A stretch of DNA of 64,000 nt from Zophobihabitans entericus (lineage in GTDB: Bacteria; Pseudomonadota; Gammaproteobacteria; Enterobacterales; Orbaceae): assembly GCF_011745665.1 (NCBI RefSeq), contig NZ_CP050253.1, forward strand, positions 905,418-969,417. The letters are read 5' to 3'. Shown piece after piece: positions 36,532 to 48,492 of the stretch. Made by a program: the position numbers and the translations under genes. Within the stretch, counting starts at the first letter, position 1; every line of letters begins with the position of its first letter. The notes below the pieces were generated by a model, which saw only the letters and a list, made by a program, of their open reading frames with translations, was not told the DNA's origin and ran no database searches.

Positions 36532-37883
36532 TTCCATTATCATTGACACAACTTACAGATGTTTTAAGCGGTGAGTCGGTTAATATTCATGATCCTAACC
36601 TGATGGTTCGTGATATTAGTACCGATACACGTAAGATTGAAAAAGGTAGTGTGTTTTTTGCGCTAGTTGGTGAGCGTTTTGATGGCCATGATTTTGCCCA
36701 GCAAGCCATTGAAAAAGGCGCTTGCGCTGTTGTTGTCAGTAAAAAAATCACTGCTGATATTCCGCAAATTATTGTCAAAGATACTTTAAAAGCTCTTGGA
36801 CAAATTGGTCACTGGGTCAGAACTAAAGTTCAGCCAAGAATTGTGGCGTTGACTGGCTCTTCAGGTAAAACATCGGTAAAAGAAATGACCGCAGCTATTT
36901 TAAAACAATGCGGCCAAACTCTTTACACACAAGGTAATTTAAATAACGATATTGGTGTGCCACTCACGTTATTGCGTTTAACATCTGAAGACCGTTATGC
37001 AGTTATTGAGCTTGGTGCAAATCATATTGGTGAGATTGCTTATACCACGCAGCTAGTGCAACCTGAAAGTGCATTAATTAACAATATTGCCGCAGCCCAT
37101 CTGGAAGGATTTGGCTCACTTGAAGGTGTTGCTAAAGCGAAAGGAGAGATCTTTTCCGGTTTACCTTATTCTGGCGGGACTGCAATTATTAACTGCGAAA
37201 GTTACTCAATGAACTGGCTTGAGCATCTTTCCCGCCAACAAGTTTACTCTTTTGCATTGAACTCATCTAAAGCAGATTACTATGCGTCAAATATTGTGCA
37301 ATCAGCTTATACTGAGTTTGAATTACATACACCAAATCATGGCCATTTTCCGGTTCGTTTACCACTAATTGGTTTGCATAACGTGTCTAATGCCTTAGCA
37401 GCAACGGCGCTGGCACTGTCTGTTGGCGCGACAATTACCGCAGTACAACAAGGTTTGTTGACGTTACAACCGGTTAAGGGGCGTCTTTTCCCGATCCAGT
37501 TAACACCAACCCAACATATTTTAGATGATACTTATAATGCCAACGTAGGTTCAATGACTGCGGCGGTGAATGTTCTGGCAACTCAACCCGGATATCGAGT
37601 GCTTGTTGTTGGTGATATGGGGGAACTTGGTGATGAAGCTGTTGCCTGTCACCAGCAGATTGGTGAAGTAGCTAAAAAAGCAAAATTAGAAAAAGTATTA
37701 AGTGTTGGCCAGTTAAGTCAACATATCAGCCAGACCAGTGGAGCTGGACAACATTTCACAGATAAAAATGAATTAGTGAAAACGTTAAAACAAATTCTGG
37801 CAGAACATAACATCGTATCCATTCTGGTTAAGGGCTCACGTAGCGCCAGAATGGAGCAAATTATCGAACAATTAGTGCAGTAG
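36528..37883 (+). CDS. murF: UDP-N-acetylmuramoyl-tripeptide--D-alanyl-D-alanine ligase
   Basis: A 451-residue Mur ligase that adds D-Ala-D-Ala to the UDP-MurNAc tripeptide. The P-loop is [14 protein letters not shown] near residues 106-119. [11 protein letters not shown] and the later [11 protein letters not shown] segment are MurF-specific. Length matches E. coli MurF (452). Its start overlaps the murE stop. A 66-bp gap separates it from mraY, where E. coli has almost none. Confidence 0.97.
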   Translation: MIPLSLTQLTDVLSGESVNIHDPNLMVRDISTDTRKIEKGSVFFALVGERFDGHDFAQQAIEKGACAVVVSKKITADIPQIIVKDTLKALGQIGHWVRTKVQPRIVALTGSSGKTSVKEMTAAILKQCGQTLYTQGNLNNDIGVPLTLLRLTSEDRYAVIELGANHIGEIAYTTQLVQPESALINNIAAAHLEGFGSLEGVAKAKGEIFSGLPYSGGTAIINCESYSMNWLEHLSRQQVYSFALNSSKADYYASNIVQSAYTEFELHTPNHGHFPVRLPLIGLHNVSNALAATALALSVGATITAVQQGLLTLQPVKGRLFPIQLTPTQHILDDTYNANVGSMTAAVNVLATQPGYRVLVVGDMGELGDEAVACHQQIGEVAKKAKLEKVLSVGQLSQHISQTSGAGQHFTDKNELVKTLKQILAEHNIVSILVKGSRSARMEQIIEQLVQ

Positions 37884-37893
37884 GCATCGACAT

Positions 37894-37956
37894 ATGAATC
37901 AAACAATGATGAGCAAACAAGTTATGAATAATCAAGAAGGATCAGCATCATGTTAG
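37894..37956 (+). CDS. Tiny open frame between murF and mraY
   Basis: A 20-codon frame, [20 protein letters not shown], ends in a TAG that overlaps the mraY start by 7 bp and contains the mraY ribosome site AGAAGG. No clear ribosome site of its own is seen. It may be chance, a degraded murF tail region, or a leader that couples ribosomes to mraY. I have no evidence that it is translated. Confidence 0.2.
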   Translation: MNQTMMSKQVMNNQEGSASC

Positions 37957-39032
37957 TCTGGCTATCCGAGTATTTAGTAAAATATATCACCGTTTTTAAT
38001 GTCATCTCTTACTTATCAGTAAGAGCTATTTTTGCGTTATTAACTGCCCTCATTATTTCCCTTTTAATGGGACAACGTGTTATTGACTGGTTGCAAAAAT
38101 TACAGTTAGGACAAGTGATTCGTAATGATGGCCCGCAATCGCATTTAAGTAAAAAAGGTACGCCAACTATGGGAGGGACGTTAATTTTATCGTCTATTAC
38201 CATCTCTGTGCTACTTTGGGCTGATTTACGTAATCCTTATGTATGGACTGTGTTATTTGTGCTGATTGGCTATGGCATCGTTGGTTTTGTTGATGATTAT
38301 TTAAAAGTAGTGCGTAAAAACACCGATGGCTTAATTGCCCGCTGGAAGTACTTCTGGCAATCAGTCATTGCGCTGATTGTAGCATTTACTTTATATGCTT
38401 ATGGTAAAGATACTGCGGTAACTCAATTAGTTGTGCCTTTCTTTAAAAATGTGATGCCACAACTTGGGATTATGTATATTTTACTAACCTATTTTGTTGT
38501 GGTTGGTGCGGGTAATGCGGTTAATTTAACTGATGGACTTGATGGTTTAGCGATTATGCCAACTGTTTTTGTAGCGGGTGGATTTGCTCTGGTCTCCTGG
38601 GCAACCAGTAACATGAACTTTGCTGATTATTTGCATATTCCTTATATCAAATATAGTGGTGAAGTGATGATTGTCTGTACTGCTATTGTTGGTGCCGGTC
38701 TTGGTTTCCTTTGGTTTAATACTTATCCGGCTATGGTTTTCATGGGGGATGTGGGCTCGCTCGCACTTGGCGGTTCTTTAGGGATTATTGCCGTATTACT
38801 ACGTCAGGAATTTTTACTCCTCATTATGGGCGGTATTTTTGTAGTGGAAACACTGTCGGTTATTCTACAGGTTGGCTCGTACAAACTACGTGGTAAACGT
38901 ATTTTCCGTATGGCACCACTGCATCACCATTATGAATTAAAAGGCTGGCCGGAACCGCGGGTTATTATCAGATTCTGGATTATTTCTTTAATGTTGGTCC
39001 TGATTGGACTGGTAACACTAAAACTACGTTAA
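37950..39032 (+). CDS. mraY: Phospho-N-acetylmuramoyl-pentapeptide transferase
   Basis: A 360-residue polytopic inner-membrane enzyme (E. coli 360) that moves phospho-MurNAc-pentapeptide onto undecaprenyl phosphate to make lipid I. About ten membrane helices are predicted. Catalytic and metal residues are in GFVDDYLKV (the Asp pair near 114-115), [13 protein letters not shown] and the [13 protein letters not shown] loop. AGAAGG lies 9 bases before the ATG. Confidence 0.97.
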   Translation: MLVWLSEYLVKYITVFNVISYLSVRAIFALLTALIISLLMGQRVIDWLQKLQLGQVIRNDGPQSHLSKKGTPTMGGTLILSSITISVLLWADLRNPYVWTVLFVLIGYGIVGFVDDYLKVVRKNTDGLIARWKYFWQSVIALIVAFTLYAYGKDTAVTQLVVPFFKNVMPQLGIMYILLTYFVVVGAGNAVNLTDGLDGLAIMPTVFVAGGFALVSWATSNMNFADYLHIPYIKYSGEVMIVCTAIVGAGLGFLWFNTYPAMVFMGDVGSLALGGSLGIIAVLLRQEFLLLIMGGIFVVETLSVILQVGSYKLRGKRIFRMAPLHHHYELKGWPEPRVIIRFWIISLMLVLIGLVTLKLR

Positions 39033-39062
39033 AGAAAATGTATCAAGTTGTTGGGGGATAAC

Positions 39063-40385
39063 ATGAATTATCAAGGCAAAAATATCGTTATCATTGGGCT
39101 GGGAATCACAGGACTTTCTTGTGTAAACTATTTTCTGGCACAAGGCGTTATCCCTAAAGTGATAGACACACGCACAGAACCAGCTGGGCTGGATAAATTA
39201 GATAAACGTGTTGCATATCATTTAGGTAGTTTACGTTTAGACTGGTTACTGGAAGCTGACTTAATTGTATCGAGTCCGGGTATTGCTTTAGCAACACCAG
39301 AGCTACAAAAAGCGGCAGAGCAAGGCGTAGAAATCGTTGGTGATATTGAATTGTTTTGTCGTGAAGTGAATAAACTGGGTAATAAAAAAATTGCTGCGAT
39401 TACCGGCGCTAATGGTAAAACGACGGTCACTACACTAGTTGGTGAGATTGTCAAAGCTTCAGGCATTTCGGTTGGTGTTGGTGGTAATATCGGTCAGGAC
39501 GCCTTATCGCTGCTTGAACACGATTATGATATTTATGTACTTGAACTCTCCAGTTTTCAACTGGAGACAACCAGCAGCTTAAAAGCTACCGTCGCGACTA
39601 TTTTAAATATTACTGAAGACCATATGGATCGCTATCCGTTAGGTATTGCTCAGTATACCGCCGCCAAACAACGAATTTACCATCAGGCGATGCATTGTTT
39701 GATCAATGCTGATGACCCATTAACTGTCCCGGAAACGGGTTTTAGCGATCGTTGTATCGAATTTGGTCTGCATCAGGGTGATTACTCACTGGATACCAGA
39801 TACCAGCATTTACTGGTTGATGGAGAAGCAGTGTTTGATACGGCTGATATGCAACTTATTGGTTTACATAACTACACCAATGCTTTAGCTGCTCTGGCGA
39901 TTGCGGATAAATTAGGTATTGATCGTGCTGTAACTTATTCGGTATTAAAACAATTTAAAGGCTTACCGCATCGCTTTGAGCTTGTACATGAGCATCGTGG
40001 TGTGCGCTGGATTAACGACTCTAAGGCAACCAATGTAGGTAGTACTGAGGCCGCTTTGCGTAGCTTAGTTTATCAAGGTCATCTCTATTTGCTACTTGGT
40101 GGTGATGGTAAAGCAGCGGATTTTTCTCCACTGATTCCTTATTTACAAAAAGACAATATCACGATTTATAGTTTTGGCCGTGATCGTCAATTGCTGGCAA
40201 AATTAAAACCAGAAAGTACAGTCGTAGTTGAAACTATGGCTGAAGCGATGAAAGAGATCGCAACCAAAGTGAAACCGGATGACGTGGTGCTGTTATCGCC
40301 GGCTTGTGCCAGTTTAGATCAATTTAAAAATTATGTAGAGCGGGGCAATGTATTTGCTCAGTTGGCAAAGGAATTTGATGCATGA
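39063..40385 (+). CDS. murD: UDP-N-acetylmuramoylalanine--D-glutamate ligase
   Basis: A 440-residue Mur ligase adding D-Glu (E. coli 438). The N-terminal nucleotide-binding fold starts [14 protein letters not shown], the P-loop is [16 protein letters not shown] near residues 107-122, and NDSKATN lies near 318-324. The ATG at 39063 is chosen because GGGGGA lies 4-5 bases before it; a TTG at 39048 is also open in frame. It overlaps ftsW by 4 bp. Confidence 0.97.
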   Translation: MNYQGKNIVIIGLGITGLSCVNYFLAQGVIPKVIDTRTEPAGLDKLDKRVAYHLGSLRLDWLLEADLIVSSPGIALATPELQKAAEQGVEIVGDIELFCREVNKLGNKKIAAITGANGKTTVTTLVGEIVKASGISVGVGGNIGQDALSLLEHDYDIYVLELSSFQLETTSSLKATVATILNITEDHMDRYPLGIAQYTAAKQRIYHQAMHCLINADDPLTVPETGFSDRCIEFGLHQGDYSLDTRYQHLLVDGEAVFDTADMQLIGLHNYTNALAALAIADKLGIDRAVTYSVLKQFKGLPHRFELVHEHRGVRWINDSKATNVGSTEAALRSLVYQGHLYLLLGGDGKAADFSPLIPYLQKDNITIYSFGRDRQLLAKLKPESTVVVETMAEAMKEIATKVKPDDVVLLSPACASLDQFKNYVERGNVFAQLAKEFDA

Positions 40386-41533
40386 AACTGCCAGGGCTAA
40401 ATAAAACAGTCGATTCAAATACGATGGCATACGACAGTAGCTTACTGTGGTGTGTGATCGGCTTAATGAGCGTTGGTTTTATTATGGTGACTTCAGCCTC
40501 TATGTCGATCATTGATTTCCGTCCATTTTTCTATGCTCAGCGGGAACTCATAAACCTTGGTTTAGCTGTTGTTTTAATGATGATTACTTTTATGATTCCG
40601 GTTGGTCGCTGGCAGCAAGGCAGCGGTGTTTTACTACTGATTACTGTGTTAATGCTTGTTGCAGTACTTTTTACCGGGGCGACGATTAAAGGGGCTTCCC
40701 GCTGGATTCCGCTGGGTGTGTTTAACTTTCAGCCGGCAGAGCTGGCTAAGCTGGCACTGTTTTGTTATTTAGCCAGTTATTTAGCACGTAAGTCAGATGA
40801 GGTTCAGCGTAGTTTATGGGCATTTTTAAAGCCGATGACGGTTATGCTGGTATTATCAGTATTGCTACTACGCCAGCCTGACCTTGGAACTGTGATCGTG
40901 ATGTTTACGGTGACACTGGGGATCTTATTTATTGCCGGTGCACGCTTATGGCAATTTGCAGCAATTGTGCTGAGTGGTTTGTCTTCTGTTATTTTATTAA
41001 TTATTTTTGAACCATATCGGATAAAACGTGTCTTATCTTATTTAGATCCGTGGCAGGATCAGATGGGAGCTGGTTATCAATTAACCAGTTCTTTAATGGC
41101 AATTGGTAACGGTGGCTTATTTGGACAAGGTTTAGGTAACTCAGTCAGAAAACTGGGATATCTGCCGGAAGCGCATACTGACTTTATCTTTTCTGTGATC
41201 GCAGAAGAGCTTGGATATGTTGGTGTTATTGGTTTAATTGCACTGCTATTCTTTTTGTCATTAAAAGCGATGTCAATTGGTTACCGTGCACTGAATGCCG
41301 GATTACAGTTTTCAGGTTATTTAGCCTGCCAGATTGGTTTATGGTTTGGTTTTCAGTCTTTTGTGAATGTTGGTGTAACGTCAGGAATGTTGCCAACTAA
41401 GGGTTTGACACTACCATTTATTAGTTATGGTGGCTCAAGTTTATTAATTATGAGTGTTGCAATTGCGATTTTATTACGTATCGATTTTGAGTATCGTCAG
41501 TTGCAAAATCAAGCACGAACAAGGAGTGCTTAA
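40382..41533 (+). CDS. ftsW: Septal peptidoglycan polymerase FtsW
   Basis: A 383-residue SEDS-family glycosyltransferase with about ten membrane helices that polymerises lipid II at the septum in partnership with FtsI. Family motifs include [10 protein letters not shown] (about 100-109), [30 protein letters not shown] and [10 protein letters not shown]. Length is near the E. coli value (414), with a shorter N-terminus. The start overlaps the murD stop (ATGA). Confidence 0.96.
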   Translation: MKLPGLNKTVDSNTMAYDSSLLWCVIGLMSVGFIMVTSASMSIIDFRPFFYAQRELINLGLAVVLMMITFMIPVGRWQQGSGVLLLITVLMLVAVLFTGATIKGASRWIPLGVFNFQPAELAKLALFCYLASYLARKSDEVQRSLWAFLKPMTVMLVLSVLLLRQPDLGTVIVMFTVTLGILFIAGARLWQFAAIVLSGLSSVILLIIFEPYRIKRVLSYLDPWQDQMGAGYQLTSSLMAIGNGGLFGQGLGNSVRKLGYLPEAHTDFIFSVIAEELGYVGVIGLIALLFFLSLKAMSIGYRALNAGLQFSGYLACQIGLWFGFQSFVNVGVTSGMLPTKGLTLPFISYGGSSLLIMSVAIAILLRIDFEYRQLQNQARTRSA

Positions 41534-42601
41534 GTGTCAGGAACAACGCCTAAAAAACTTTTAGTCATGGCTGGTGGTACAGGTGGGCATGTGTTCCCGG
41601 GACTGGCTGTGGCTCATTATCTTATGGAACAGGGTTGGCAGGTTCGCTGGCTTGGAACGGCAGATAGAATGGAAGCTGACTTAGTACCAAAACACGGTAT
41701 TGAGATTGATTTTATTCAGATTTCCGGACTCCGTGGAAAAGGAATTAAAGCACTATTACAGGCACCGCTAAGAATTTATAAAGCGCGTGCGCAAGCGAAA
41801 AAGATTATTAAGGCATATCAGCCGGACGTAGTTTTAGGCATGGGCGGATATGTTTCTGGTCCGGGAGGGCTGGCAGCAAAATCTTGCGGTATCCCAATTG
41901 TGTTACATGAACAAAATGGTATTGCCGGGTTAACTAATAAGTGGTTAGCCAAAGTAGCTACTAGAGTATTACAAGCCTTTCCAACAGCTTTTCCAAATGC
42001 TGAGGTCGTAGGTAATCCGGTACGTGCAGATGTGCTTGCGTTACCACTCCCGGAAGCGCGTTTAGTTGATCGTAAAGGTGCGACTCGGGTGCTGGTGATG
42101 GGCGGTAGTCAGGGAGCTCGTATTTTAAATACTACGATTCCTGATGTGTATAAAGCGCTGCAAGGTAAGATCGTGGTCTGGCATCAAACTGGTAAAGGGG
42201 CTTTAGAAACGGTTAATGCAGCCTATGCTGGTTGTGATATGACAGATTGTAAAGTGACTGAATTTATTGATGACGTAGCAGATGCTTATGCCTGGGCTGA
42301 TGTGGTGATTTGCCGTTCTGGTGCACTGACAGTAAGTGAATTGGAAGTTGCAGGACTTCCTGCGATTTTTGTCCCCTTTCAGCATAAAGATCGTCAGCAA
42401 TACTGGAATGCAAAACCCATGGAAGACGCGGGAGCTGCAACCATTGTTGAACAAGCAGATTTTACGGCTGCCAAAGTGGTGGATATTTTAAGCCACTGGG
42501 ATAGAAGAACGCTGTTTTATATGGCCAATCAGGCGAGTTCTTTGGCCATTATTGATTCAACAGCAAGAGTAGCAGAAGTTATTAAGCAAGTGGCTAAATA
42601 A
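41534..42601 (+). CDS. murG: Undecaprenyldiphospho-muramoylpentapeptide beta-N-acetylglucosaminyltransferase
   Basis: A 355-residue peripheral membrane glycosyltransferase (E. coli 355) that converts lipid I to lipid II. The loop [12 protein letters not shown] is at about residues 12-23. [19 protein letters not shown] and [22 protein letters not shown] (donor site) are conserved. It starts with GTG directly after the ftsW stop, with AAGGAG 7 bases upstream. A palindromic repeat lies in the gap that follows. Confidence 0.97.
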   Translation: MSGTTPKKLLVMAGGTGGHVFPGLAVAHYLMEQGWQVRWLGTADRMEADLVPKHGIEIDFIQISGLRGKGIKALLQAPLRIYKARAQAKKIIKAYQPDVVLGMGGYVSGPGGLAAKSCGIPIVLHEQNGIAGLTNKWLAKVATRVLQAFPTAFPNAEVVGNPVRADVLALPLPEARLVDRKGATRVLVMGGSQGARILNTTIPDVYKALQGKIVVWHQTGKGALETVNAAYAGCDMTDCKVTEFIDDVADAYAWADVVICRSGALTVSELEVAGLPAIFVPFQHKDRQQYWNAKPMEDAGAATIVEQADFTAAKVVDILSHWDRRTLFYMANQASSLAIIDSTARVAEVIKQVAK

Positions 42602-42604
42602 TTT

Positions 42605-42652
42605 CTTCAAATAAATCAAAGGGTTATAAATTAATAATTTGATATTATTCAA
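42605..42652. repeat. AT-rich palindromic dispersed repeat, copy C
   Basis: Between murG and murC, the left arm CTTCAAATAAATCAAAGGG (42605-42623) faces an imperfect right arm ending TTTGATATTATTCAA (42652). The first 15 bases are identical to copy A downstream of tusA. It interrupts an otherwise tightly packed essential cluster. Confidence 0.6.
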
Positions 42653-42673
42653 TAACTTAAAGAGATAAATAAC

Positions 42674-44113
42674 GTGAATGCAACAAAATTAGCAGAACTA
42701 AGAACCATGATTCCTGAGATGAAACGTGTCAGACACATTCATTTTGTTGGTATTGGTGGTGCAGGGATGGGCGGGATTGCCGAAGTCCTGGCTAATGAAG
42801 GTTATGAAATTAGCGGTTCGGATATCGCTGAGAATGCGGTCACACAACATTTACAAACACTGGGAGCAAGTATCGCTCTTGGGCACAGGGCAGAAAATAT
42901 TGCTGGTGCTAGTGTGGTGGTTATTTCATCCGCTATTTCACAGGATAACATTGAAGTTGTCGCTGCGCGTGAATCGCGTATTCCTGTGATTCAGCGCGCT
43001 GAAATGTTGGCTGAACTTATGCGCTTCCGCTACGGAATTGCTATTGCCGGTACACATGGTAAGACTACGACAACCGCCATGGTGACCTCAATTTATGCAG
43101 AAGCAAAACTTGACCCGACATTTGTTAATGGTGGTTTGGTTAAAGCAGCTGGGACGCATGCTCGTTTAGGTAGCAGTCGCTATCTTATTGCTGAAGCGGA
43201 CGAAAGTGATGCATCATTCCTGCATCTACAACCGATGGTTTCAATTGTGACCAATATTGAAGCCGACCATATGGATACCTATCAAGGTAATATTGAGAAT
43301 TTAAAAAGAACGTTTATTACGTTTTTAAGAAATTTACCCTTCTATGGTTTAGGTATTATGTGTATTGATGATCCCATCAATCGGGAGCTGATCTCAATTG
43401 TGGGTCGTAAAATTATCACATACGGTTTTAGTGAAGATGCTGACGTTGTGATTAAAGATTATCGTCAGGAACGTTCAACCGGATATTTCACTGTTTGTCG
43501 TCCGGGGCGTTCTGAACTTAATGTTGAGCTGAGTGCACCGGGTCATCATAATGCACTTAATGCAACTGCAGCAATTATTGCAGCGACAGAAGATGGCATT
43601 GAAGATAGTGCAATTTTAAGTGCGCTGGCTAAATTTGCCGGAACTGGTCGTCGTTTTGATTTTCTGGGAATGTTCCCGCAAGACGATGGTGGTGATGTGA
43701 TGCTGGTGGATGATTATGGCCATCACCCAAGTGAAGTGGATGTAACGATTAAAGCAGCACGTAATGGCTGGCCGGATCGTCGTTTAGTCATGGTATTCCA
43801 GCCGCATCGTTATACCCGAACGCGCGATCTGTATGATGATTTTTCTCGGGTTCTGTCTCAGGTTGATGAACTGGTGATGCTGGATGTTTATCCGGCTGGT
43901 GAAAAGCCAATTACCGGCGCAGATAGTCGTTCACTGTGTCGTACTATTCGTAATCGCGGTAAACTTGATCCAATTTATGTATCAGATACCAATTCTGTAC
44001 CAAAAGTGTTAGCAGAAGTACTAAAAGGTGGAGACCTTTTATTGATTCAGGGAGCTGGTAGCGTTGGGCGTGTCGCTAAACAACTGGCTGAATTAAAATT
44101 ATGTTTAAAATGA
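42674..44113 (+). CDS. murC: UDP-N-acetylmuramate--L-alanine ligase
   Basis: A 479-residue Mur ligase adding L-Ala, the first amino acid of the stem peptide (E. coli 491). The N-terminal fold shows [17 protein letters not shown], the P-loop is [12 protein letters not shown] near residues 127-138, and [13 protein letters not shown] and [12 protein letters not shown] are characteristic. The start is GTG at 42674; a weak AGAGA ribosome site lies upstream. Confidence 0.96.
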   Translation: MNATKLAELRTMIPEMKRVRHIHFVGIGGAGMGGIAEVLANEGYEISGSDIAENAVTQHLQTLGASIALGHRAENIAGASVVVISSAISQDNIEVVAARESRIPVIQRAEMLAELMRFRYGIAIAGTHGKTTTTAMVTSIYAEAKLDPTFVNGGLVKAAGTHARLGSSRYLIAEADESDASFLHLQPMVSIVTNIEADHMDTYQGNIENLKRTFITFLRNLPFYGLGIMCIDDPINRELISIVGRKIITYGFSEDADVVIKDYRQERSTGYFTVCRPGRSELNVELSAPGHHNALNATAAIIAATEDGIEDSAILSALAKFAGTGRRFDFLGMFPQDDGGDVMLVDDYGHHPSEVDVTIKAARNGWPDRRLVMVFQPHRYTRTRDLYDDFSRVLSQVDELVMLDVYPAGEKPITGADSRSLCRTIRNRGKLDPIYVSDTNSVPKVLAEVLKGGDLLLIQGAGSVGRVAKQLAELKLCLK

Positions 44114-44129
44114 GTGCGTAAGGTTCATC

Positions 44130-45032
44130 ATGAGTAAAGTTGCAGTCTTATTTGGTGGTACATCAGCGGAGCGGGAAGTTTCGTTGAAATCAGGCAATGC
44201 GGTTCTACAAGGTTTAAAAGAGGGGGGGATCGATGCTCACGGGATTGATACTAAAAACTATCCGCTCACTCAGTTAAAAGCAGATGGTTTTGATAAGGTT
44301 TTTATTGCGCTGCATGGTCGTGGTGGTGAAGATGGTATTACTCAGGCGGTACTGGAATATTTAGGCATTGCTTATACCGGTAGTGATGTGCTCTCTTCGG
44401 CTTTGACGATGGATAAACTAAAAACGAAATTAGTCTGGCAGTCACTAGGCTTACCTGTGACGAATTATGTGTTTTTAACTAAATCACAACCTATTGATAA
44501 AAAAACAATTATTGATAAAGTGGGCTTGCCGTTAATCGTTAAACCAAGCCATGAAGGCTCAAGTGTTGGTATGAGTAAGGTTTCTCTGGAAAGTGAACTG
44601 CAATCAGCATTAGATGAAGCCTTTAAATTTGATGATACAGTGCTACTTGAAACCTGTTTAACCGGACCTGAATATACGGTCGGTATTGTCGGTGGCGAGG
44701 TGTTACCTTCAATCCGCATTAAGCCGGCAGCAACGTTTTACGATTATGAGGCTAAGTATTTATCTAACGACACACAATATTTTTGTCCAAGTGGTTTAGA
44801 TGCTAAGCAGGAAGCTGAAATGGCTAAACTAGCTCTGGATGCTTATAATGCCGTGGGGTGTTCTGGCTGGGGGCGCGTGGACATTATGATGGATAGTGCC
44901 GGTAAGTCTTATTTGCTGGAAGTAAATACTGCACCGGGTATGACCGATCATAGTTTAGTACCAATGGCAGCAAAACAGCGTGGATGGTCATTTAGTCAAT
45001 TAGTTTGTAAGATTTTATCGCTGGCAGATTAA
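44130..45032 (+). CDS. ddl: D-alanine--D-alanine ligase
   Basis: A 300-residue ATP-grasp cytosolic enzyme of the DdlB type (E. coli DdlB 306) that makes D-Ala-D-Ala for MurF. It starts [16 protein letters not shown], has HGRGGEDG near residues 63-70, [17 protein letters not shown] near 138-155, and the C-terminal [17 protein letters not shown] metal-binding segment. It lies 16 bp after murC and 8 bp before ftsQ, as in E. coli. Confidence 0.96.
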   Translation: MSKVAVLFGGTSAEREVSLKSGNAVLQGLKEGGIDAHGIDTKNYPLTQLKADGFDKVFIALHGRGGEDGITQAVLEYLGIAYTGSDVLSSALTMDKLKTKLVWQSLGLPVTNYVFLTKSQPIDKKTIIDKVGLPLIVKPSHEGSSVGMSKVSLESELQSALDEAFKFDDTVLLETCLTGPEYTVGIVGGEVLPSIRIKPAATFYDYEAKYLSNDTQYFCPSGLDAKQEAEMAKLALDAYNAVGCSGWGRVDIMMDSAGKSYLLEVNTAPGMTDHSLVPMAAKQRGWSFSQLVCKILSLAD

Positions 45033-45040
45033 TTCAGATT

Positions 45041-45907
45041 ATGAAAAAAAGTCGTCAGGCGGCACCTAAAAAGGCGCCAGTTAAGAAAAAAAGGCTAGGC
45101 ATTTTTCACAGTCTGGAACAATGCATCGGTTTAGTATTTTTCTTAATCGTTCTGATGGTAGGTGGCTGGATTGTATATACTATAGTGAACTGGATGGATA
45201 ATCCTGAGCGAGTGGTGTTATCTCAACTGATTGTGACAGGTGAGAAAACGTATACGAGCGATCAGGATATTCAACAAGCGATTCAGTCACTGGGTCTGAT
45301 GGATACGTTTATCGGGCAGGATGTAAATACGATTCAACAAGAAGTGTTACGAATTCCCTGGATTAAGCAGGTTAGCGTGCGTAAACAGTGGCCGGATAAG
45401 TTGATTCTTAATATTGTTGAGTATAAACCGACAATGTATTGGAATGATGTATTTTTACTTGATGAGCACGCGACCGTATTTAGTTTACCAGCTGAGCGTA
45501 CACAAGAGTTGATTCTACCGGCGTTACACGGACCGGAAGGTAAAGAGGTACTGGTTTTAGATGAATATCGTAAACTGAATGATATTTTGAAAAATAACCA
45601 GCTAAAAAATGGATTAGTTTTAGTAATCACAACAATTAGTGCAAACGAAAGATATTCCTGGCAACTTATGGTAAAACAGTGCATTAGTGGGAATTCTGGT
45701 GATGCCATGCTGTGTAATGATGACGAAAACATCAAATTAGTTCTTGGTCGGGAAAAAATCGAAGAGCGTTTTAAACGATTTATAGAGTTATATCCGGAAA
45801 TTCAGGCTAAAACAGCTGAAAATGAACGTATTGTTGCGGTAGATTTGCGCTATAATAATGGGATATCTGTACAACGGAATGTACTTAATAAAATAACGAA
45901 TAATTGA
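45041..45907 (+). CDS. ftsQ: Cell division protein FtsQ
   Basis: A 288-residue bitopic inner-membrane protein (E. coli 276). A lysine- and proline-rich cytoplasmic tail (residues 1-24) precedes one membrane helix (about 29-50). A POTRA domain starts VVLSQLIVTGEKTYTSDQDI, with a following beta domain (VDLRYNNGISVQ at the end). It forms the FtsQLB complex with FtsL and FtsB. Confidence 0.94.
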   Translation: MKKSRQAAPKKAPVKKKRLGIFHSLEQCIGLVFFLIVLMVGGWIVYTIVNWMDNPERVVLSQLIVTGEKTYTSDQDIQQAIQSLGLMDTFIGQDVNTIQQEVLRIPWIKQVSVRKQWPDKLILNIVEYKPTMYWNDVFLLDEHATVFSLPAERTQELILPALHGPEGKEVLVLDEYRKLNDILKNNQLKNGLVLVITTISANERYSWQLMVKQCISGNSGDAMLCNDDENIKLVLGREKIEERFKRFIELYPEIQAKTAENERIVAVDLRYNNGISVQRNVLNKITNN

Positions 45908-45924
45908 AGTAATGAAGGCTAAAC

Positions 45925-47178
45925 ATGAAATCAGCAGATAGGAAATTAGTAGTTGGTGTCGAGGTCGGAACCTCTAAAGTACTCGCTTTAGTTGGTGAAG
46001 TGCTCCCTGATGGTATTGTCAATGTCATCGGTGTCGGCCATTGTCCGTCAAAAGGTGTCGATAAAGGCGGCGTCAATGACTTAGAGTCAGTGGTAAAGTC
46101 ACTTCAACGTGCTATTGATCAGGCTGAACTGATGGCAGATTGCCAGATTTCTTCCGTTTACCTTGCATTATCAGGTAAGCATATTCGCTGCCAAAATGAA
46201 ATTGGCATGGTGCCGATTGCTGAAGAAGAAGTCACCGCTGATGATGTTGAAAATGTGGTACATACAGCGAAATCAGTACGAATTTTAGATGAACACCGAA
46301 TTTTACATGTGATTCCACAAGAGTATTCGATCGATTTACAAGAAGGGATCAAAAATCCAATCGGTCTGTCTGGTGTTCGTATGAAAGCGAAAGTGCACTT
46401 GATTACCTGTCATAATGATATGGCAAAAAATATTGTGAAAGCGGTTGAGCGTTGTGGTTTAAAAGTTGATCAGTTAATTTTCTCTGGACTGGCATCAAGT
46501 TATGCAGTACTGACTGACGATGAGAAAGAACTGGGTGCCTGTGTGATCGATATGGGTGGCGGTACGATGGATATTTCGGTTTATACCGGTGGTGCGTTAC
46601 GCCATTCTGCAGTGATTCCTTATGCAGGAAACGTAGTAACAAGTGATATCGCTTACGCGTTTGGTACACCGCCAATGGACGCAGAAAATATTAAGATCCG
46701 TTACGGTTGTGCGGTTGGTTCTTTGATCGGTAAAGATGAAGTGATCGATGTACCAAGCGTCGGCGGTCGTCCATCTCGAGCCCTGCAACGTCAGACATTG
46801 GCAGATGTGATTGAGCCTCGTTATACAGAGCTTCTAAATTTAGTGAATAAAGAACTTCAGATCTTACAAGAAAGTTTGAAGCAACAAAATGTCAAACATC
46901 AGTTAGCAGCAGGGATAGTCTTGACTGGTGGCGCGGCACAAATTAAAGGATTGGTTGAGTGTGCGGAAAAAGTTTTCCACACACAAGTGCGGGTCGGACA
47001 ACCTTTGAATATTTCTGGCTTAACTGATTATGTCCAGAAGCCTTATTGTTCAACTGCTGTCGGCTTATTACATTATGGTAAACAGAGCTTGTTAAGTGGC
47101 GATCAGGAAGGGAAGAATAAATCTTCCGTGACAGGATTTATTAAACGCGCAACAAGTTGGTTTAAGAAAGAATTTTAA
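45925..47178 (+). CDS. ftsA: Cell division protein FtsA
   Basis: A 417-residue actin-like ATPase (E. coli 420) that tethers FtsZ to the membrane. It shows VVGVEVGTSKVLALVGE at the N-terminus, ACVIDMGGGTMDISVYTGG as the phosphate-binding loop (about 205-223), VLTGGAAQIKGL, and a C-terminal amphipathic membrane-targeting helix (KRATSWFKKEF). Confidence 0.97.
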   Translation: MKSADRKLVVGVEVGTSKVLALVGEVLPDGIVNVIGVGHCPSKGVDKGGVNDLESVVKSLQRAIDQAELMADCQISSVYLALSGKHIRCQNEIGMVPIAEEEVTADDVENVVHTAKSVRILDEHRILHVIPQEYSIDLQEGIKNPIGLSGVRMKAKVHLITCHNDMAKNIVKAVERCGLKVDQLIFSGLASSYAVLTDDEKELGACVIDMGGGTMDISVYTGGALRHSAVIPYAGNVVTSDIAYAFGTPPMDAENIKIRYGCAVGSLIGKDEVIDVPSVGGRPSRALQRQTLADVIEPRYTELLNLVNKELQILQESLKQQNVKHQLAAGIVLTGGAAQIKGLVECAEKVFHTQVRVGQPLNISGLTDYVQKPYCSTAVGLLHYGKQSLLSGDQEGKNKSSVTGFIKRATSWFKKEF

Positions 47179-47200
47179 TGCAAAACGTGACAATTAACTG

Positions 47201-47229
47201 ATGACATTGTATCGACATAACTGTACAAT
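47201..47229 (+). promoter_or_regulatory. Putative ftsZ promoter
   Basis: ATGACA (47201-47206), 17 bp, TACAAT (47224-47229), each one change from consensus, about 40 bp before ftsZ in the 91-bp gap after ftsA. It would give ftsZ expression independent of the upstream cluster. Confidence 0.55.
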
Positions 47230-47269
47230 ATCAGCGAGCGTTATGTAGGGCGTAAATTGGAGATTAATT

Positions 47270-48424
47270 ATGTTTGAACCTATGGTGGCAACTAACGAAC
47301 CGGTAATTAAGGTCATCGGTGTCGGTGGTGGTGGTGGTAATGCTGTAGAGCATATGGTGGTAGAGCACATTGAAGGTGTGGAATTTTTTGCTGCCAATAC
47401 AGATGCTCAGGCATTAAGAAAATCAAAGGTAGGTCAAACAATTCAGATCGGTAGTAATATCACTAAAGGCCTTGGTGCTGGTGCGAATCCGGAAGTCGGT
47501 CGTACATCTGCTCAGGAAGATCGTGATACTATTCGCAGCGCGCTTGAAGGTGCTGACATGGTATTTATTGCCGCTGGTATGGGTGGCGGTACTGGTACTG
47601 GTGCTGCTCCGGTTGTTGCTGAAATTGCTAAAGAACTTGGAATTTTAACCGTTGCTGTTGTCACTAAACCTTTTAGTTTCGAAGGTAAAAAGCGTATGGC
47701 TTTTGCTGAGCAAGGTATTTCTGAACTGGCAAAGCACGTTGACTCCCTGATTACGATCCCAAATGATAAGCTCTTAAAAGTACTTGGCCGCGGTGTAACT
47801 TTATTAAATGCTTTTTCAGCAGCAAATGGCGTTTTAATGGGTGCGGTGCAAGGTATTGCAGAATTAATTACACGTCCAGGTTTAATCAACGTGGACTTTG
47901 CAGACGTTCGTACAGTAATGTCTGAAATGGGTTATGCCATGATGGGTTCCGGTAAAGCATCCGGTGATAATCGTGCAGAAGAAGCTGCTGAAATGGCAAT
48001 TTCCAGCCCATTACTTGAAGATATCGATCTTTCTGGTGCTCGTGGTGTGTTAGTTAACGTGAGCGCTGGTATGGATTTAAGTCTTGAAGAGTTTGAAACA
48101 GTAGGTAACACCGTCAAAGCATTTGCTTCAGACAACGCTACTGTTGTTATTGGTACTACACTTGATCCAGAAATGTCTGATGAAATTCGTGTAACAGTTG
48201 TTGCAACGGGTGTTGGTATGGATAAGCGTCCTGAAATGAAAATGGTTTCTCCAAACCATCGTCCGGTTCAGGAACAAAGATATCAGCCACAACCAACAGC
48301 GCCTGTAACACAATCTCAACCAGAGATCAGACCAGCACAAGTTGTGAACGATCAAACAGTAGCACCAGTGAGTAAAGAAGATTATTTAGATATTCCTGCT
48401 TTTTTACGTAAGCAAGCTGACTAA
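47270..48424 (+). CDS. ftsZ: Cell division protein FtsZ
   Basis: A 384-residue tubulin-like GTPase (E. coli 383) that forms the Z ring. The GTP-binding tubulin signature GMGGGTGTG is at about residues 103-111. [11 protein letters not shown] contains the catalytic-loop Asp. A Gln/Pro-rich linker (about 317-368) leads to the C-terminal conserved peptide [13 protein letters not shown], identical to that of E. coli, which binds FtsA and ZipA. Confidence 0.98.
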   Translation: MFEPMVATNEPVIKVIGVGGGGGNAVEHMVVEHIEGVEFFAANTDAQALRKSKVGQTIQIGSNITKGLGAGANPEVGRTSAQEDRDTIRSALEGADMVFIAAGMGGGTGTGAAPVVAEIAKELGILTVAVVTKPFSFEGKKRMAFAEQGISELAKHVDSLITIPNDKLLKVLGRGVTLLNAFSAANGVLMGAVQGIAELITRPGLINVDFADVRTVMSEMGYAMMGSGKASGDNRAEEAAEMAISSPLLEDIDLSGARGVLVNVSAGMDLSLEEFETVGNTVKAFASDNATVVIGTTLDPEMSDEIRVTVVATGVGMDKRPEMKMVSPNHRPVQEQRYQPQPTAPVTQSQPEIRPAQVVNDQTVAPVSKEDYLDIPAFLRKQAD

Positions 48425-48492
48425 AATGGAACTAAATCCTATTTGTCAGGTCAAATGTAGTGACACAGTAGAAAAGCTGGGGAGAGGGTAAA

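Noticed and set aside
47512-47889. Minus-strand frame of 125 codons inside ftsZ
   Set aside because: It lies opposite a highly conserved essential gene and reflects codon bias rather than a gene.
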